From Paraburkholderia sejongensis (lineage in GTDB: Bacteria > Pseudomonadota > Gammaproteobacteria > Burkholderiales > Burkholderiaceae), in contig NZ_JAJITD010000010.1 of NCBI RefSeq assembly GCF_020880815.1, forward strand, positions 1 through 64,000: 64,000 nt of DNA, written 5' to 3'. Position 1 is the stretch's first letter, and the number at the start of each line of letters is the position of its first letter. A program made the position numbers and the translations under genes. Shown piece by piece: positions 9,359 through 21,378 of this stretch. A model generated the notes under the pieces. That model made no database searches. It was not told the DNA's origin and saw only the letters and a program-made list of their open reading frames with translations.

Positions 9359-10240
9359 ATGCTTAAAGTTACGAAGGCGGTATTTCCGGTAGCCGGTCTT
9401 GGCACCCGGTTCCTCCCGGCCACGAAGGCGAGCCCGAAAGAGATGCTGCCGATCGTCGACAAGCCGCTGATCCAGTACGCGGTCGAAGAAGCAATGGCGG
9501 CCGGCATCACCGAAATGATCTTCGTCACCGGCCGCAGCAAGCGGGCGATCGAAGACCATTTCGACAAGTCCTATGAAATCGAAGCCGAACTCGAGGCACG
9601 CGGCAAAGCCAAGCTGCTCGAGCTGGTGCGCAGCATCAAGCCGAGCCACGTCGACTGCTTCTACGTGCGCCAGGCCGAAGCGCTCGGCCTCGGCCACGCG
9701 GTGCTGTGCGCGGAAAAACTGGTCGGCGACAACCCGTTCGCGGTGATCCTCGCGGACGACCTGCTGTACGGCAAGCCGCCGGTGATGACGCAGATGATCG
9801 AGGTGTTCGATCACTATCACAGCTCGGTGATCGGCGTCGAAGAAATCCCGCCGGAAGAAACCAAGTCGTACGGGATCGTCGACGGCAAGGAATGGGAAGA
9901 CTCGATCATCAAGATGTCGGGCATCGTCGAGAAGCCGGAGCCGAGCGTGGCGCCGTCGAACCTCGGCGTGGTCGGCCGCTACGTGCTCAAACCGCGCATC
10001 TTCGACCACCTGCGCTCGATCAAGCCGGGCGCCGGCGGCGAGTTGCAGCTAACCGACGCGATCCAGTCGCTGCTCGCCGACGAACAGGTGCTCGCGTACA
10101 AGTACCACGGCACGCGTTTCGACTGCGGCAGCAAGCTCGGCTATCTGAAGGCAACGGTCGAGTTCGCGCTGCGTCACCCGGAAGTGGCGGCCGATTTCGA
10201 AGAGTATCTGCGCACCCGTTCGCCGGTTCTCGAAGGCTGA
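9359..10240 (+). CDS. galU: UTP--glucose-1-phosphate uridylyltransferase
   Basis: A 293-residue nucleotidyltransferase that makes UDP-glucose for LPS, exopolysaccharide and trehalose synthesis. The N-terminal VFPVAGLGTRFLPATKASPK signature carries the nucleotide-binding G-x-G-T-R and catalytic lysine, and MLPIVDKPLIQYAVEEA follows as in GalU. Length and the C-terminal GSKLGYLKATVEFALRHPE match the family. It starts 64 bases after valS and ends at a strong terminator. Confidence 0.95.
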   Translation: MLKVTKAVFPVAGLGTRFLPATKASPKEMLPIVDKPLIQYAVEEAMAAGITEMIFVTGRSKRAIEDHFDKSYEIEAELEARGKAKLLELVRSIKPSHVDCFYVRQAEALGLGHAVLCAEKLVGDNPFAVILADDLLYGKPPVMTQMIEVFDHYHSSVIGVEEIPPEETKSYGIVDGKEWEDSIIKMSGIVEKPEPSVAPSNLGVVGRYVLKPRIFDHLRSIKPGAGGELQLTDAIQSLLADEQVLAYKYHGTRFDCGSKLGYLKATVEFALRHPEVAADFEEYLRTRSPVLEG

Positions 10241-10314
10241 TGGTCCGGCAAGGCGGCCTGCGAGCCGCCGCCGCATGGCAGGGCACGGCTGGTAGCCGTT
10301 GACCGCTGAAACGA

Positions 10315-10358
10315 AGAAGGCGCTGGGCCCCGTATCTGGGCCCAGCGCCTTCTTTTTT
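10315..10358 (+). terminator. intrinsic terminator after galU
   Basis: A 16-base stem (AGAAGGCGCTGGGCCC pairing with GGGCCCAGCGCCTTCT) closes a 7-base loop and is followed by a run of T. It would stop transcription from valS/galU before the convergent TusA-like gene. Confidence 0.93.
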
Positions 10359-10461
10359 ACATTGTCGTGCAATTTTTTCCGGTTATCGAGCGCGACGACT
10401 GCCGCTCGCGCTGCGCGTGCCGCAAAAGCGACCGGAACCGCCGAAAGGTTGACGCGCGCGT

Positions 10462-10695
10462 TTAACGGCGCCGCATCAGGAACGTAAAGACCTTCTCGTG
10501 CGCGGAGCTTTCGACGATCTCGTTGCCGGTCTGCTTCGCGAACGCGGCGAAATCGCGCTGCGAACCGGGGTCGGTGGCAAGGACCTTGAGAATCTGGCCG
10601 CTTTCCATATCGGCGAGCGCCTTCTTGGCGCGCAGGATGGGCAGCGGGCACATGAGCCCGCGCGCATCGACTTCCTTGTGAATCTGAATTTGCAT
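10462..10695 (-). CDS. TusA-like sulfur carrier protein (SirA/YeeD family)
   Basis: A 77-residue protein with the family motif ARGLMCPLPILRAKKAL, in which the CPxP cysteine near residue 16 carries persulfide sulfur. Family members relay sulfur for tRNA 2-thiouridine, molybdenum cofactor synthesis or sulfur oxidation. The fold ends in a short basic tail (FTFLMRRR). The ATG at 10695 begins the conserved beta strand MQIQIHKEVDARG; an upstream in-frame ATG would add a non-conserved extension. A stand-alone gene with no tusBCD or sulfur genes nearby, so its exact partner is unknown. Confidence 0.88.
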   Translation of the reverse strand: MQIQIHKEVDARGLMCPLPILRAKKALADMESGQILKVLATDPGSQRDFAAFAKQTGNEIVESSAHEKVFTFLMRRR

Positions 10696-10801
10696 CGACG
10701 ATGACCTTCGGGACGGGGCGTCGCCAACGACGCCGCATAGAAGCGTCAAATTCTACAGCAGGCGGGCGTTTGCCGCCGCTCGGTGCCACGGCGTTACAGC
10801 G

Positions 10802-11833
10802 TTACAGCGTGACCGCCTGCCCGCTCAGCAGCGACTCGCGCAGTGCCACGCCGATGCGGGTCGCCTCCAACGCGTCGGCCAGACTCGCGCCGCTCTGCTC
10901 TACCCCACCGCGCACGGCGGCCACAAAGGCGCGCGCCTCGTGCAGAAACGCGTCCTCGAAACGCTCGTAGAAACTCGGCGTGCATTCGTTGCGAATCCCG
11001 CTCGCGTCGTAAATCTCGACGCGATTCGCGCGCGGATTGCGGCCGATCGTCAGCGCGCCGGCTGTGCCGATCACTTCGCTATGCGTATCGTTGCCGTGCG
11101 CCTGGGTGCGCGACGCGTAGAACATTGCGAGCCGGCCGCCGTCGAATTCGCAGATCGCGACACCGTTATCGACGTCGCCGAATTCTCGCAGCCCGTCGTG
11201 CAACGCGACCGCTCCGGCCGCGAACACGCGCGTCGCGCGCGGCTTGCCGAGCAGCCAGCGAGCGACGTCGATGTCGTGCACGGTGCAGTCGAGAAAAATC
11301 CCGCCCGAACTCGCCGCGAAGCGCACGAAGAAGCCGTCGGTGTCGTTTTTATCGGTGGTCTGCGAGCGCACGAGGAACGGCCGGCCGATCTGGCCGGCGG
11401 CGATCCGCTCGAACGCGTCCTTGTAGCTCGGATCGAAGCGGCGCATGAAACCGATCGTCGCGTGCAGATGCGGATGGCGCGCCGCTTCGGCCAGCACGCG
11501 CTCGCATTCGGCGACATCGAGCGACAGCGGCTTCTCGCAGAACACATGCTTGCCGGCGCGCAGCGCCGCGACGATCTGCTGCGCGTGCACCGACGACGGC
11601 GTGACGAGCCACACCGCGTCGACCCGCGAGTCGGCGAGCAGATCCGCGTAATCGTCGTACAAAGCGGGTTCGGGCAGCGTCTCGCGCGCCCATGCGAGTT
11701 CGTCGGCGAGCGGACTGCACGCGGCAACCAGCGTCGCGCCCGGCACCCGGTACGCGAGATTGTCCGCATGCCGTTTGCCGAGCCGTCCCAGCCCCACCAC
11801 GCCGATCCGCAAACTGTTAGCGGCGGGCTTCAT
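10802..11833 (-). CDS. Gfo/Idh/MocA family inositol dehydrogenase-like oxidoreductase
   Basis: A 343-residue NAD(P)-dependent sugar dehydrogenase. The Rossmann fold starts with GVVGLGRLGKRHADNL, followed by the FCEKPLSLD motif with the catalytic lysine and the DCTVHDIDVARWL helix with the catalytic aspartate and histidine. It lies directly after a second family member with a one-base stop/start overlap (TGATG), so the two are co-translated. The locus suggests it oxidises an inositol isomer (myo-, scyllo- or D-chiro-inositol); the sequence does not tell which. It is the last gene of the leftward regulator transcript. Confidence 0.85.
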   Translation of the reverse strand: MKPAANSLRIGVVGLGRLGKRHADNLAYRVPGATLVAACSPLADELAWARETLPEPALYDDYADLLADSRVDAVWLVTPSSVHAQQIVAALRAGKHVFCEKPLSLDVAECERVLAEAARHPHLHATIGFMRRFDPSYKDAFERIAAGQIGRPFLVRSQTTDKNDTDGFFVRFAASSGGIFLDCTVHDIDVARWLLGKPRATRVFAAGAVALHDGLREFGDVDNGVAICEFDGGRLAMFYASRTQAHGNDTHSEVIGTAGALTIGRNPRANRVEIYDASGIRNECTPSFYERFEDAFLHEARAFVAAVRGGVEQSGASLADALEATRIGVALRESLLSGQAVTL

Positions 11834-12849
11834 CACGACGCCTCGCCGAGCTGGATCGCGCGCCCCTCGCGCCACGAGCGGGTCGCGGCTTGCGCCAGTT
11901 CAAGCGCCTTCAGGCCGTCGGCGACGGTCGTGCGCACTGGCTTGCCGTGCGTGACCGCGTCGAAGAAATGCGCGATCTCGAGCGCGTACGCGGCGCGATA
12001 GCGTTCGAGAAAAAACGCTTCGGGTACATCGGTCGATACCTCGGTCTTCGAATACGCGGTCACCTCGGTCGGCCGCAGGTTGCCCGCTTGCAGCATCCCG
12101 CTGCTGCCGATCACTTCGAAACGCTGGTCGTACCCGTAAGCCGCACGCCGCGCGGTGTTGATCTGGCACAGCCGGCCGCGCCTGGTACGGATCGTCACCG
12201 CGGTCGAGTCGATGTCGCCGGCCTCGGCGATCGCCGGGTCGCTCAGACAACTGCCGGTCGCGTGCAGCGTGTCGGCTTCGTCGTCGAGAATCCAGCGGAA
12301 GATATCGAAGTCGTGGATCAGCATGTCCTTGAAGATGCCACCCGAATGCCGGATGTACTCGACCGGCGGCGCCCCCGGATCGCGGCTCGTGACGACCAGC
12401 ATTTCCGGCGTGCCGATCTCGCCCGCGTCGAGGCGCGCCTTCAGCGCCGCGAAGGTCGGATCGAAGCGCCGCTGAAAACCGATCATGCAAACGACGCCCG
12501 CGCGCGCGACCGCGTCCGCGCACGAGCGCGCGCGCTCCAGCGTCAGATCGACCGGCTTCTCGCAGAACACGTGCTTGCGTTGCGCGGCCGACTTCACGAT
12601 CAGATCCGCGTGCGTATCGGTGCTCGAACAGATCACGCTCGCGCCGATCGACGCATCGCCGAGCGCGCCGTCGACGTCCGCGACCTGCGCGCCGTGCTGC
12701 GCGGCCAGCGCCTCGGCGGCCGCGCGGTTCACGTCGACCACGTATTTGAGCCGCACGCCCGGCTGTCGCGCGAGATTGGCCGCATGGATCTTGCCGATCC
12801 GGCCCGCGCCGAATACCGCGACGTCGATCGTCTGTACCGCGTCAGTCAT
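11833..12849 (-). CDS. iolG: myo-inositol 2-dehydrogenase
   Basis: A 338-residue Gfo/Idh/MocA enzyme that oxidises myo-inositol to 2-keto-myo-inositol, the first step of catabolism. It shows VAVFGAGRIGKIHAANLAR at the N-terminus, VFCEKPVDLTLE with the catalytic lysine, and the substrate helix FKDMLIHDFDIFRWIL. The conserved EYIRHSGGIFKDM block is typical of IolG. The ATG at 12849 lies inside the end of the upstream regulator gene (8-base overlap). An in-frame ATG 10 codons earlier is also possible. The regulator, iolG and the second dehydrogenase form one transcript. Confidence 0.9.
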   Translation of the reverse strand: MTDAVQTIDVAVFGAGRIGKIHAANLARQPGVRLKYVVDVNRAAAEALAAQHGAQVADVDGALGDASIGASVICSSTDTHADLIVKSAAQRKHVFCEKPVDLTLERARSCADAVARAGVVCMIGFQRRFDPTFAALKARLDAGEIGTPEMLVVTSRDPGAPPVEYIRHSGGIFKDMLIHDFDIFRWILDDEADTLHATGSCLSDPAIAEAGDIDSTAVTIRTRRGRLCQINTARRAAYGYDQRFEVIGSSGMLQAGNLRPTEVTAYSKTEVSTDVPEAFFLERYRAAYALEIAHFFDAVTHGKPVRTTVADGLKALELAQAATRSWREGRAIQLGEAS

Positions 12850-13726
12850 CGTAGCCTCCAGGGTCGTTGGATTCCTCAACGTTCAGTTCGAGCTTGTACG
12901 CGAGCGCGATGAAGAGCGCCTGGCACAGGCAGATCGTGCTGGTCAGCGAGCGGAACGCGAACGCGCTGCCCTCTTTCACGTAAAGCTGCGTGCTCGCGTA
13001 GCGCGCGAGCGGCGATAGTTGGCTATCCGTAATAACCAGCGTCTTCGCCTGATGATGATGCGCGACGCGCAGACAGTGCAGGGTTTCCTTGCCGTACGGC
13101 GCGAAGCTGATCGCGATCACCACGTCGCCCTTGCGGACGCTGCGGATCTGCTCGCGATACATGCCGCCGAAGCCGGACACCAGATGCACGCGCTTGTGCG
13201 TGTGCTGCAATGCGTAGACGATATAGCTCGCGACCGGAAACGAACGCCGCACGCCGATCACGTAGATGTTGTCGGCCTGTTGCAGCATCTTCACGGCGGC
13301 GTCGAACTGGCGGTCGTCGAGCCCCGCTTCGAGTTCTTCGAGCCCGCCGCGCGACGCCGCGATGAATTCGCGCGCGACCGCCCCGCCGGACAAGGTGCCG
13401 GGCTTCTCGTCGATCAGCTTGCGAATGCGCTGCTGATAGCTCGGCGACGACACCCCGTGGCCGGTATAGGCCTGACGAAACACCGCCTGCAAATCGGAGA
13501 AGCCGGAAAAGCCGAAGCGCTGCGCAAAGCGCACGACCGCCGACGGATGCACGCCGCAACTGGCGGCGATATCGCTGGTGCGGTCCATCATCACGCTCGA
13601 CCGATGCTGCTCGATATAGGTTGCGACGCTTTTGAGCTGACGCGGCAACAACTCGTAGTTTTCCGCGATGCGCCGCATCAATTCGTCGACGCCCGGCAAC
13701 GTTGCTTCTGTGCTTTCTTCCGCCAT
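12842..13726 (-). CDS. RpiR-family transcriptional regulator of the inositol locus (IolR-type)
   Basis: A 294-residue MurR/RpiR regulator. An N-terminal helix-turn-helix (residues about 20-85, with ASCGVHPSAVVRFAQRFGF) is followed by a SIS sugar-phosphate-binding domain (about 130-270, with YVIGVRRSFPVASYIVYAL). Members in inositol loci repress the iol genes and are relieved by a phosphorylated intermediate, so this is the probable sensor. It is the first gene of the leftward transcript and is divergent from the ABC transporter. A perfect TATAAT and a GGAA-N6-TTCC palindrome lie just upstream, which suggests autorepression. Confidence 0.9.
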   Translation of the reverse strand: MAEESTEATLPGVDELMRRIAENYELLPRQLKSVATYIEQHRSSVMMDRTSDIAASCGVHPSAVVRFAQRFGFSGFSDLQAVFRQAYTGHGVSSPSYQQRIRKLIDEKPGTLSGGAVAREFIAASRGGLEELEAGLDDRQFDAAVKMLQQADNIYVIGVRRSFPVASYIVYALQHTHKRVHLVSGFGGMYREQIRSVRKGDVVIAISFAPYGKETLHCLRVAHHHQAKTLVITDSQLSPLARYASTQLYVKEGSAFAFRSLTSTICLCQALFIALAYKLELNVEESNDPGGYDD

Positions 13727-13796
13727 GACTGCCTCTCAGGTGCTCGTGCAATGCGGCATACCGGGACCACGGTTCGCAGGTGTGCCGACGCTGCCG

Positions 13797-13802
13797 ATTA
13801 TA
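13797..13802 (-). promoter_or_regulatory. -10 box of the leftward regulator promoter
   Basis: A perfect TATAAT on the minus strand lies 70 bases before the regulator ATG. The -35 region would fall on the palindrome at 13821-13838, and no good TTGACA is seen there, so a repressor bound at that site would block polymerase. Confidence 0.5.
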
Positions 13803-13820
13803 GGCAGGCAACGCGGCGCA

Positions 13821-13838
13821 ATGGAACGTATTTTCCAT
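13821..13838. promoter_or_regulatory. predicted IolR operator
   Basis: ATGGAACGTATTTTCCAT contains GGAA-N6-TTCC with six-base perfect half-sites (ATGGAA/TTCCAT). GGAA-N6-TTCC is the motif described for the RpiR-type IolR of Sinorhizobium meliloti. Its position between the regulator and the transporter genes is where an operator for both directions is expected. Confidence 0.65.
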
Positions 13839-13991
13839 TTTTATTCGACGTGAAATATTCTTTGCAAGGCTTCGCAAGTTGACCTAATCTTGGTCGAGAG
13901 CGAGGGTATAGCGGCGGCTTCGCGCCGCGCGAAAACGCGCCGGTCCCGCGCTCCCTCAATAACGAACGACAGACCGAGAAAGGTGGAGACA

Positions 13992-15038
13992 ATGAGACTT
14001 TGCACAGGCAAGGCAACGCTCAGAATTCTGGTGACGGCGTTGACGTTGGCGACGGGATTGAGCGCGGCCGGCGCCGCGCGCGCGGCCGATGCGCACTTCG
14101 TGCTGATCAGCCACGCGCCGGATTCGGATTCGTGGTGGAACACGATCAAGAACGCCATCAAACAGGCCAACGAAGATTTCAACGTCGAGACCGATTACCG
14201 CAATCCGCCGAACGGCGACATCGCCGACATGGCGCGCCTCGTCGAACAGGCGGCCGCGCGCAACTACGACGGCGTGGTCGTGTCGATCGCGGACTTCGAT
14301 GTCCTGAAGAGTTCGATCTCGAAGGTGACCGCGAAGCATATTCCGCTCGTCACGATCAATTCGGGCACCGAGGAGCAGAGCGCGAAGCTCGGCGCGATCA
14401 TGCACGTCGGCCAGCCCGAATACGCGGCCGGCAGGGCCGCCGGCGAAAAGGCCAAGGCGGCCGGGATCAAATCGTTCCTGTGCGTGAACCACTATGCGAC
14501 CAACCCGGCGTCGTTCGAGCGCTGTCGCGGTTTCGCCGAAGCGATCGGCGTGAACTTCAAGACCTCGACGCTCGACGCGGGCCAGGACCCGACCGGCGTG
14601 CAGTCGAAAGTCAGCGCGTTCCTGCGCAATCATCCGGACACCCAGGCGGTGCTCACGCTCGGGCCGCTGTCGGCCGATCCGACCTTGAAGGCACTGCAAC
14701 AGATGGGTCTGGCCGGCAAGATCTGGTTCGCGACTTTCGACTTCGATACCGACATCGCGAAGGCGATCCAGGACGGCACGATCCAGTTCGCGATCGACCA
14801 GCAACCGTATTTGCAGGGCTATATCCCGGTCGCCGTGCTGGCGATCGCGAAGAAGAACAACACCACCGATCCGGTGAAGATCCGCGAAATCCTGCAAGCC
14901 AATCCGAAGTTCAAGGAGCGGCTCGCGACCTACGGCCTCACGCCGTCCTATGGACCCCGAAATATCGGCTCGGGTCCGGGCTTCATCACCAAAGAGAACG
15001 TCGACAAGGTGCTGAAGTACGCGGGTCAGTATCGCTAG
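13992..15038 (+). CDS. sugar (inositol) ABC transporter periplasmic binding protein
   Basis: A 348-residue Peripla_BP_4-type (cluster B) binding protein. A signal peptide of about 33 residues (basic MRLCTGKATLR start, hydrophobic core, cleavage near ARA-ADA) exports it to the periplasm. The mature part opens with FVLISHAPDSDSWWNTIKNA, the first sugar-contact region. Context next to iol genes and an IolR site points to inositol as ligand; this is inference. A GGTGGAG ribosome site precedes the ATG at 13992. The candidate promoter TTGCAA-N17-TAATCT at 13862-13890 is weak. Confidence 0.88.
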   Translation: MRLCTGKATLRILVTALTLATGLSAAGAARAADAHFVLISHAPDSDSWWNTIKNAIKQANEDFNVETDYRNPPNGDIADMARLVEQAAARNYDGVVVSIADFDVLKSSISKVTAKHIPLVTINSGTEEQSAKLGAIMHVGQPEYAAGRAAGEKAKAAGIKSFLCVNHYATNPASFERCRGFAEAIGVNFKTSTLDAGQDPTGVQSKVSAFLRNHPDTQAVLTLGPLSADPTLKALQQMGLAGKIWFATFDFDTDIAKAIQDGTIQFAIDQQPYLQGYIPVAVLAIAKKNNTTDPVKIREILQANPKFKERLATYGLTPSYGPRNIGSGPGFITKENVDKVLKYAGQYR

Positions 15039-15047
15039 GCGTGCAAC

Positions 15048-15068
15048 GCCGCGCCGCGTCGGCGCGGC
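15048..15068 (+). promoter_or_regulatory. intercistronic hairpin after the binding-protein gene
   Basis: An 8-base G/C stem (GCCGCGCC/GGCGCGGC) with a 5-base loop sits nine bases after the stop codon and has no T-run. Such structures protect the 3' end of binding-protein mRNA so that it is made in excess over the membrane parts. Confidence 0.55.
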
Positions 15069-15209
15069 GCTTCGCATGAATTCGCGGCATGCGGCGGCCC
15101 GCTCGCCCGCCCGTCCGCTGCGCGCGTCACTGGGTCGGCCGCCGCAGTGCCATGTCCCCGCGCGCCGGGGGCGAATCCGCCGTCCGCCGCCGTCTGAAGG
15201 AGAGTTTCA

Positions 15210-16385
15210 ATGGGTGTCGCCGATCTGTTCCATCCCCACCACCGCAAGCCGCCGCCCGATCCGCAGGATGCGGCGTCGCAGACAGCGGCCGCCGTGACGG
15301 CGGACGAACGCGTCCGCCGCGAATCGTGGTTCCGCCATCTGCTCGGCCGCCCGGAATTCGCGGCGCTGGCCGGCACCGTGATGGTGTTCATCGTGTTCGG
15401 CGTGGCGGCCGGCAACTCGGGGATGTTCAACCTCGACGGCATCATGAACTGGTCGCAGGTCGCCGCCTATCTCGGGCTGATCGCGGTCGGCGCGTGCATG
15501 CTGATGATCGCCGGCGAGTTCGATCTGTCGATCGGTTCGATGATCGGCTTCGCCGGGATGATGGTCGCGCTGCCGACCATGTATTTCCACTGGCCAATCT
15601 GGCTCGCGATCATCTTTGCATTCGTCGGTTCGATGCTGCTCGGCGCGCTGAACGGCTACCTCGTGATGCGTACGCGGCTGCCGTCGTTCATCGTCACGCT
15701 CGCGTTCCTGTTCATCCTGCGCGGCCTGACGCTGGCGCTGTCGGTGAGATTCGCCGATCGCACGATCATCTCCGGAGTCGGCGACGTCGCGCGCGAGGAC
15801 TGGTTCGCGCATACGTTCTTTCAGGGCGTCGCGTTTCGCGGCCTGTTCGTCTGGCTCGGACATCTGGGCCTCGTGAAGATGCTCGAGAACGGCAATCCGC
15901 TGGTGCCGGGGATTCCGAAGGTGTTGCTGTGGTGGCTCGCGCTCGCGGTGGTCTGTGCGTTCACGCTGGCCAAAACGCGCTTCGGCAACTGGATCTTCGC
16001 GGTCGGCGGCGACGCGAACGCGGCCAAGAACGTCGGCGTGCCGGTGCGGCGCGTGAAGATTTCGCTGTTCGTGCTGACCGCGTTCTGTTCGTCGCTATAC
16101 GCGGTACTGCAGGTGTGCGATATCGGCTCGGCCGCGGCCGACCGCGGTTTGCAGGCCGAATTCGAAGCGATCATCGCGGCGGTGATCGGCGGCACGCTGC
16201 TCACCGGCGGTTACGGCTCGGTGGTCGGCGCGTGCTTCGGCGCGCTGATCTTCGGCGTCGTGCAGATCGGCATCACCTACACCAACGTCGACTCCGACTG
16301 GTTCCGCGTGTTCCTCGGCGTGATGCTGCTGTTCGCGGTGCTGTTCAACCACTATGTGCGCGGCCGCGTCGCCGCGGCGCGTTAG
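15210..16385 (+). CDS. inositol/sugar ABC transporter permease
   Basis: A 391-residue inner-membrane permease of the RbsC/BPD_transp_2 family with about ten hydrophobic segments after a 50-residue polar N-terminus. The family motif is seen in IAGEFDLSIGSMIGFAGM, and the EAA-like region in IGGTLLTGGYGSVVGACFGA. AAGGAGAG gives a strong ribosome site. It is placed between the binding protein and the ATPase, so it forms the channel of this importer. Confidence 0.9.
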   Translation: MGVADLFHPHHRKPPPDPQDAASQTAAAVTADERVRRESWFRHLLGRPEFAALAGTVMVFIVFGVAAGNSGMFNLDGIMNWSQVAAYLGLIAVGACMLMIAGEFDLSIGSMIGFAGMMVALPTMYFHWPIWLAIIFAFVGSMLLGALNGYLVMRTRLPSFIVTLAFLFILRGLTLALSVRFADRTIISGVGDVAREDWFAHTFFQGVAFRGLFVWLGHLGLVKMLENGNPLVPGIPKVLLWWLALAVVCAFTLAKTRFGNWIFAVGGDANAAKNVGVPVRRVKISLFVLTAFCSSLYAVLQVCDIGSAAADRGLQAEFEAIIAAVIGGTLLTGGYGSVVGACFGALIFGVVQIGITYTNVDSDWFRVFLGVMLLFAVLFNHYVRGRVAAAR

Positions 16386-16398
16386 GAGGACGTTCACG

Positions 16399-17229
<831 letters not shown>

Positions 17230-17295
17230 TCGATTCGCGCGGCTCGGGCGGGCTTTACCGTGACCGCCGCCGCGCCTCGCTATTCAGGACTATTC

Positions 17296-19358
17296 ATGGA
17301 TCATTCCAGCAGCGCCAGCGGCACCTATAACGGCCCCCCCGGCGACACCTGCGGCGCTTCAAATGCCGCCGCGGCCCGCCGGTTCGCACCGGGCCGCACC
17401 CGCGACGTCATCTGCCTGGGCCGTCTCGCGGTCGATCTGTACGCGCAGCAGGTCGGCGCGCGGCTCGAGGACGTCACGAGCTTCGCGAAGTATCTGGGCG
17501 GCTCGTCGGCGAACATCGCGTTCGGCTGCGCGCGGCTCGGCCTGAACGCGGCGATGCTCGCGCGCGTCGGCGACGATCATATGGGCCGTTTTCTGACGGA
17601 GACGCTCGCGAACGAAGGCTGCGACGTGAGCCACGTGCGGACCGATCGCGAGCGGCTGACCGCGCTCGTGCTGCTGGGCCTGAAAGACCGCGACACGTTC
17701 CCGCTGATTTTCTACCGCGAGAATTGCGCGGACATGGCGATCGATCCAGCGGATTTCGACGAGGCGTTCATCGCGTCGTCGAAGGCGCTGCTGATAACCG
17801 GCACCCACTTCTCGACCGAACAGGTGAACCGTGCCAGCCGCCGCGCGCTCGATTACGCGCGCCGCAACGACGTGCGCACCGTGCTCGACATCGACTACCG
17901 GCCGGTGCTGTGGGGTCTCACCGGCAAGGCCGACGGCGAGACGCGTTTTATCGCCAGCGAGGGCGTGAGCGCGCATTTGCAGCGGATTTTGCCGCTGTTC
18001 GATCTGGTGATCGGCACCGAGGAGGAGTTCCGCATTGCCGGCGGCCAAAGCGAATTGCCCGACGCGCTCGCGGCGGTGCGCGCGGTGACGCCGGCCACGC
18101 TCGTATTGAAGCGCGGCCCGCTCGGCTGCCAGATCATCGACGGCGCGCTGCCCGCGTCGCTCGACGCGCTGCCGCTGCAAGGCGGCGTCGAAGTCGAGGT
18201 GCTGAACGTGCTCGGCGCCGGCGACGCGTTCGCGTCCGGTTTTCTGTCCGGCTGGCTGCGCGATCAACCGCTCGATGCGTGCGCCCGCGCGGCGAACGCG
18301 AGCGGCGCGCTGGTCGTATCGCGCCACGGCTGCGCGCCGGCGATGCCGACGCCGGCCGAACTCGCTTACTTCCTGCACGAAGCGCAAGCCGATCCGCAAC
18401 GGATGCGCCGCCCCGATCGCGACGCGAAGCTCGCGCGGCTGCATCGGGTGTCGCCGGCGCGCAAGCCGTGGCCCGAAGTGCTCGGCTTCGCGTTCGATCA
18501 TCGCAATCCATTCTTCGAACTCGCGCAGCAGACCGGCGCCGACGAAGCGCGCATCGCGCGGCTGAAGGGACTATTCGTCGAAGCCGTCGCGCAAACCGAG
18601 AGCGCGTTGGCACTGCAAGGACGCATCGGCGTGCTGATCGACGACCGTTACGGTCAGGATGCGCTGAACGCCGCGACCGGCCGCGGCTGGTGGATCGGCC
18701 GCCCGGTCGAGTTGCCCCATTCGGTGCCGCTGGTGTTCGATCACGGGCGCTCGATCGGCACCACGCTGATCGCGTGGCCGCGCGAACATGTCGTGAAATG
18801 CCTCGTGCAGTTTCATCCGGATGAGCCGATCGAGCAGCGTCTCGAACAGGAAGCGCAGTTGCGCGCGCTGTACGACGCGACCCAGGCGAGCGGCCACGAA
18901 CTGCTGCTCGAAGTGATTGCGCCCAAGCATGCGTCGCTGCCGCAAGGGCCGAACATCGTGTATCGCGCGCTCAAGCGGCTGTACAACCTGGGCATCTACC
19001 CCGAATGGTGGAAGCTCGAACCGATGGACGCCGCGCAATGGCAGGCGATCGACGCGCTGATCGCCGCGCGCGATCCGTATTGCCGCGGCGTCGTGCTGCT
19101 CGGCTTGTCGGCGGGCGTCGAGCAATTGAGCGACGGTTTTCGCGCGGCCGCGCGCTCGACGACGTGCCGCGGCTTCACGGTCGGCCGCACGATTTTTCAT
19201 GAACCCGGGCATGCGTGGCTGGCCGGCGAGATCGACGACGCCGAACTGATCAAACGCGTGCGCCGCACGTTCGAAACGCTGATCGCCGCATGGCGCTCCG
19301 CGCGCGGCGAGCCTGCCGGGCAACGCACACCGCCTAACGCTCACGAGGAGCAGCCCGC

Positions 19359-19362
<4 letters not shown>
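17296..19362 (+). CDS. iolC: bifunctional 5-dehydro-2-deoxygluconokinase / phosphogluconate aldolase (IolC-IolJ fusion)
   Basis: A 688-residue fusion. The N-terminal PfkB kinase (residues about 35-355) phosphorylates 2-deoxy-5-keto-gluconate; it has VICLGRLAVDLYAQQ at its start and the catalytic NVLGAGDAFASGF motif. The C-terminal DUF2090 domain (about 385-670) is predicted to be the aldolase that releases dihydroxyacetone phosphate and malonate semialdehyde. This fusion is common in proteobacterial inositol loci. The ATG at 17296 is chosen over a GTG at 17260; both leave a poorly conserved 30-residue leader. Its stop overlaps the iolD start by four bases. Confidence 0.92.
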
Positions 19363-21368
<2,006 letters not shown>

Positions 21369-21378
21369 GGACACCCGA

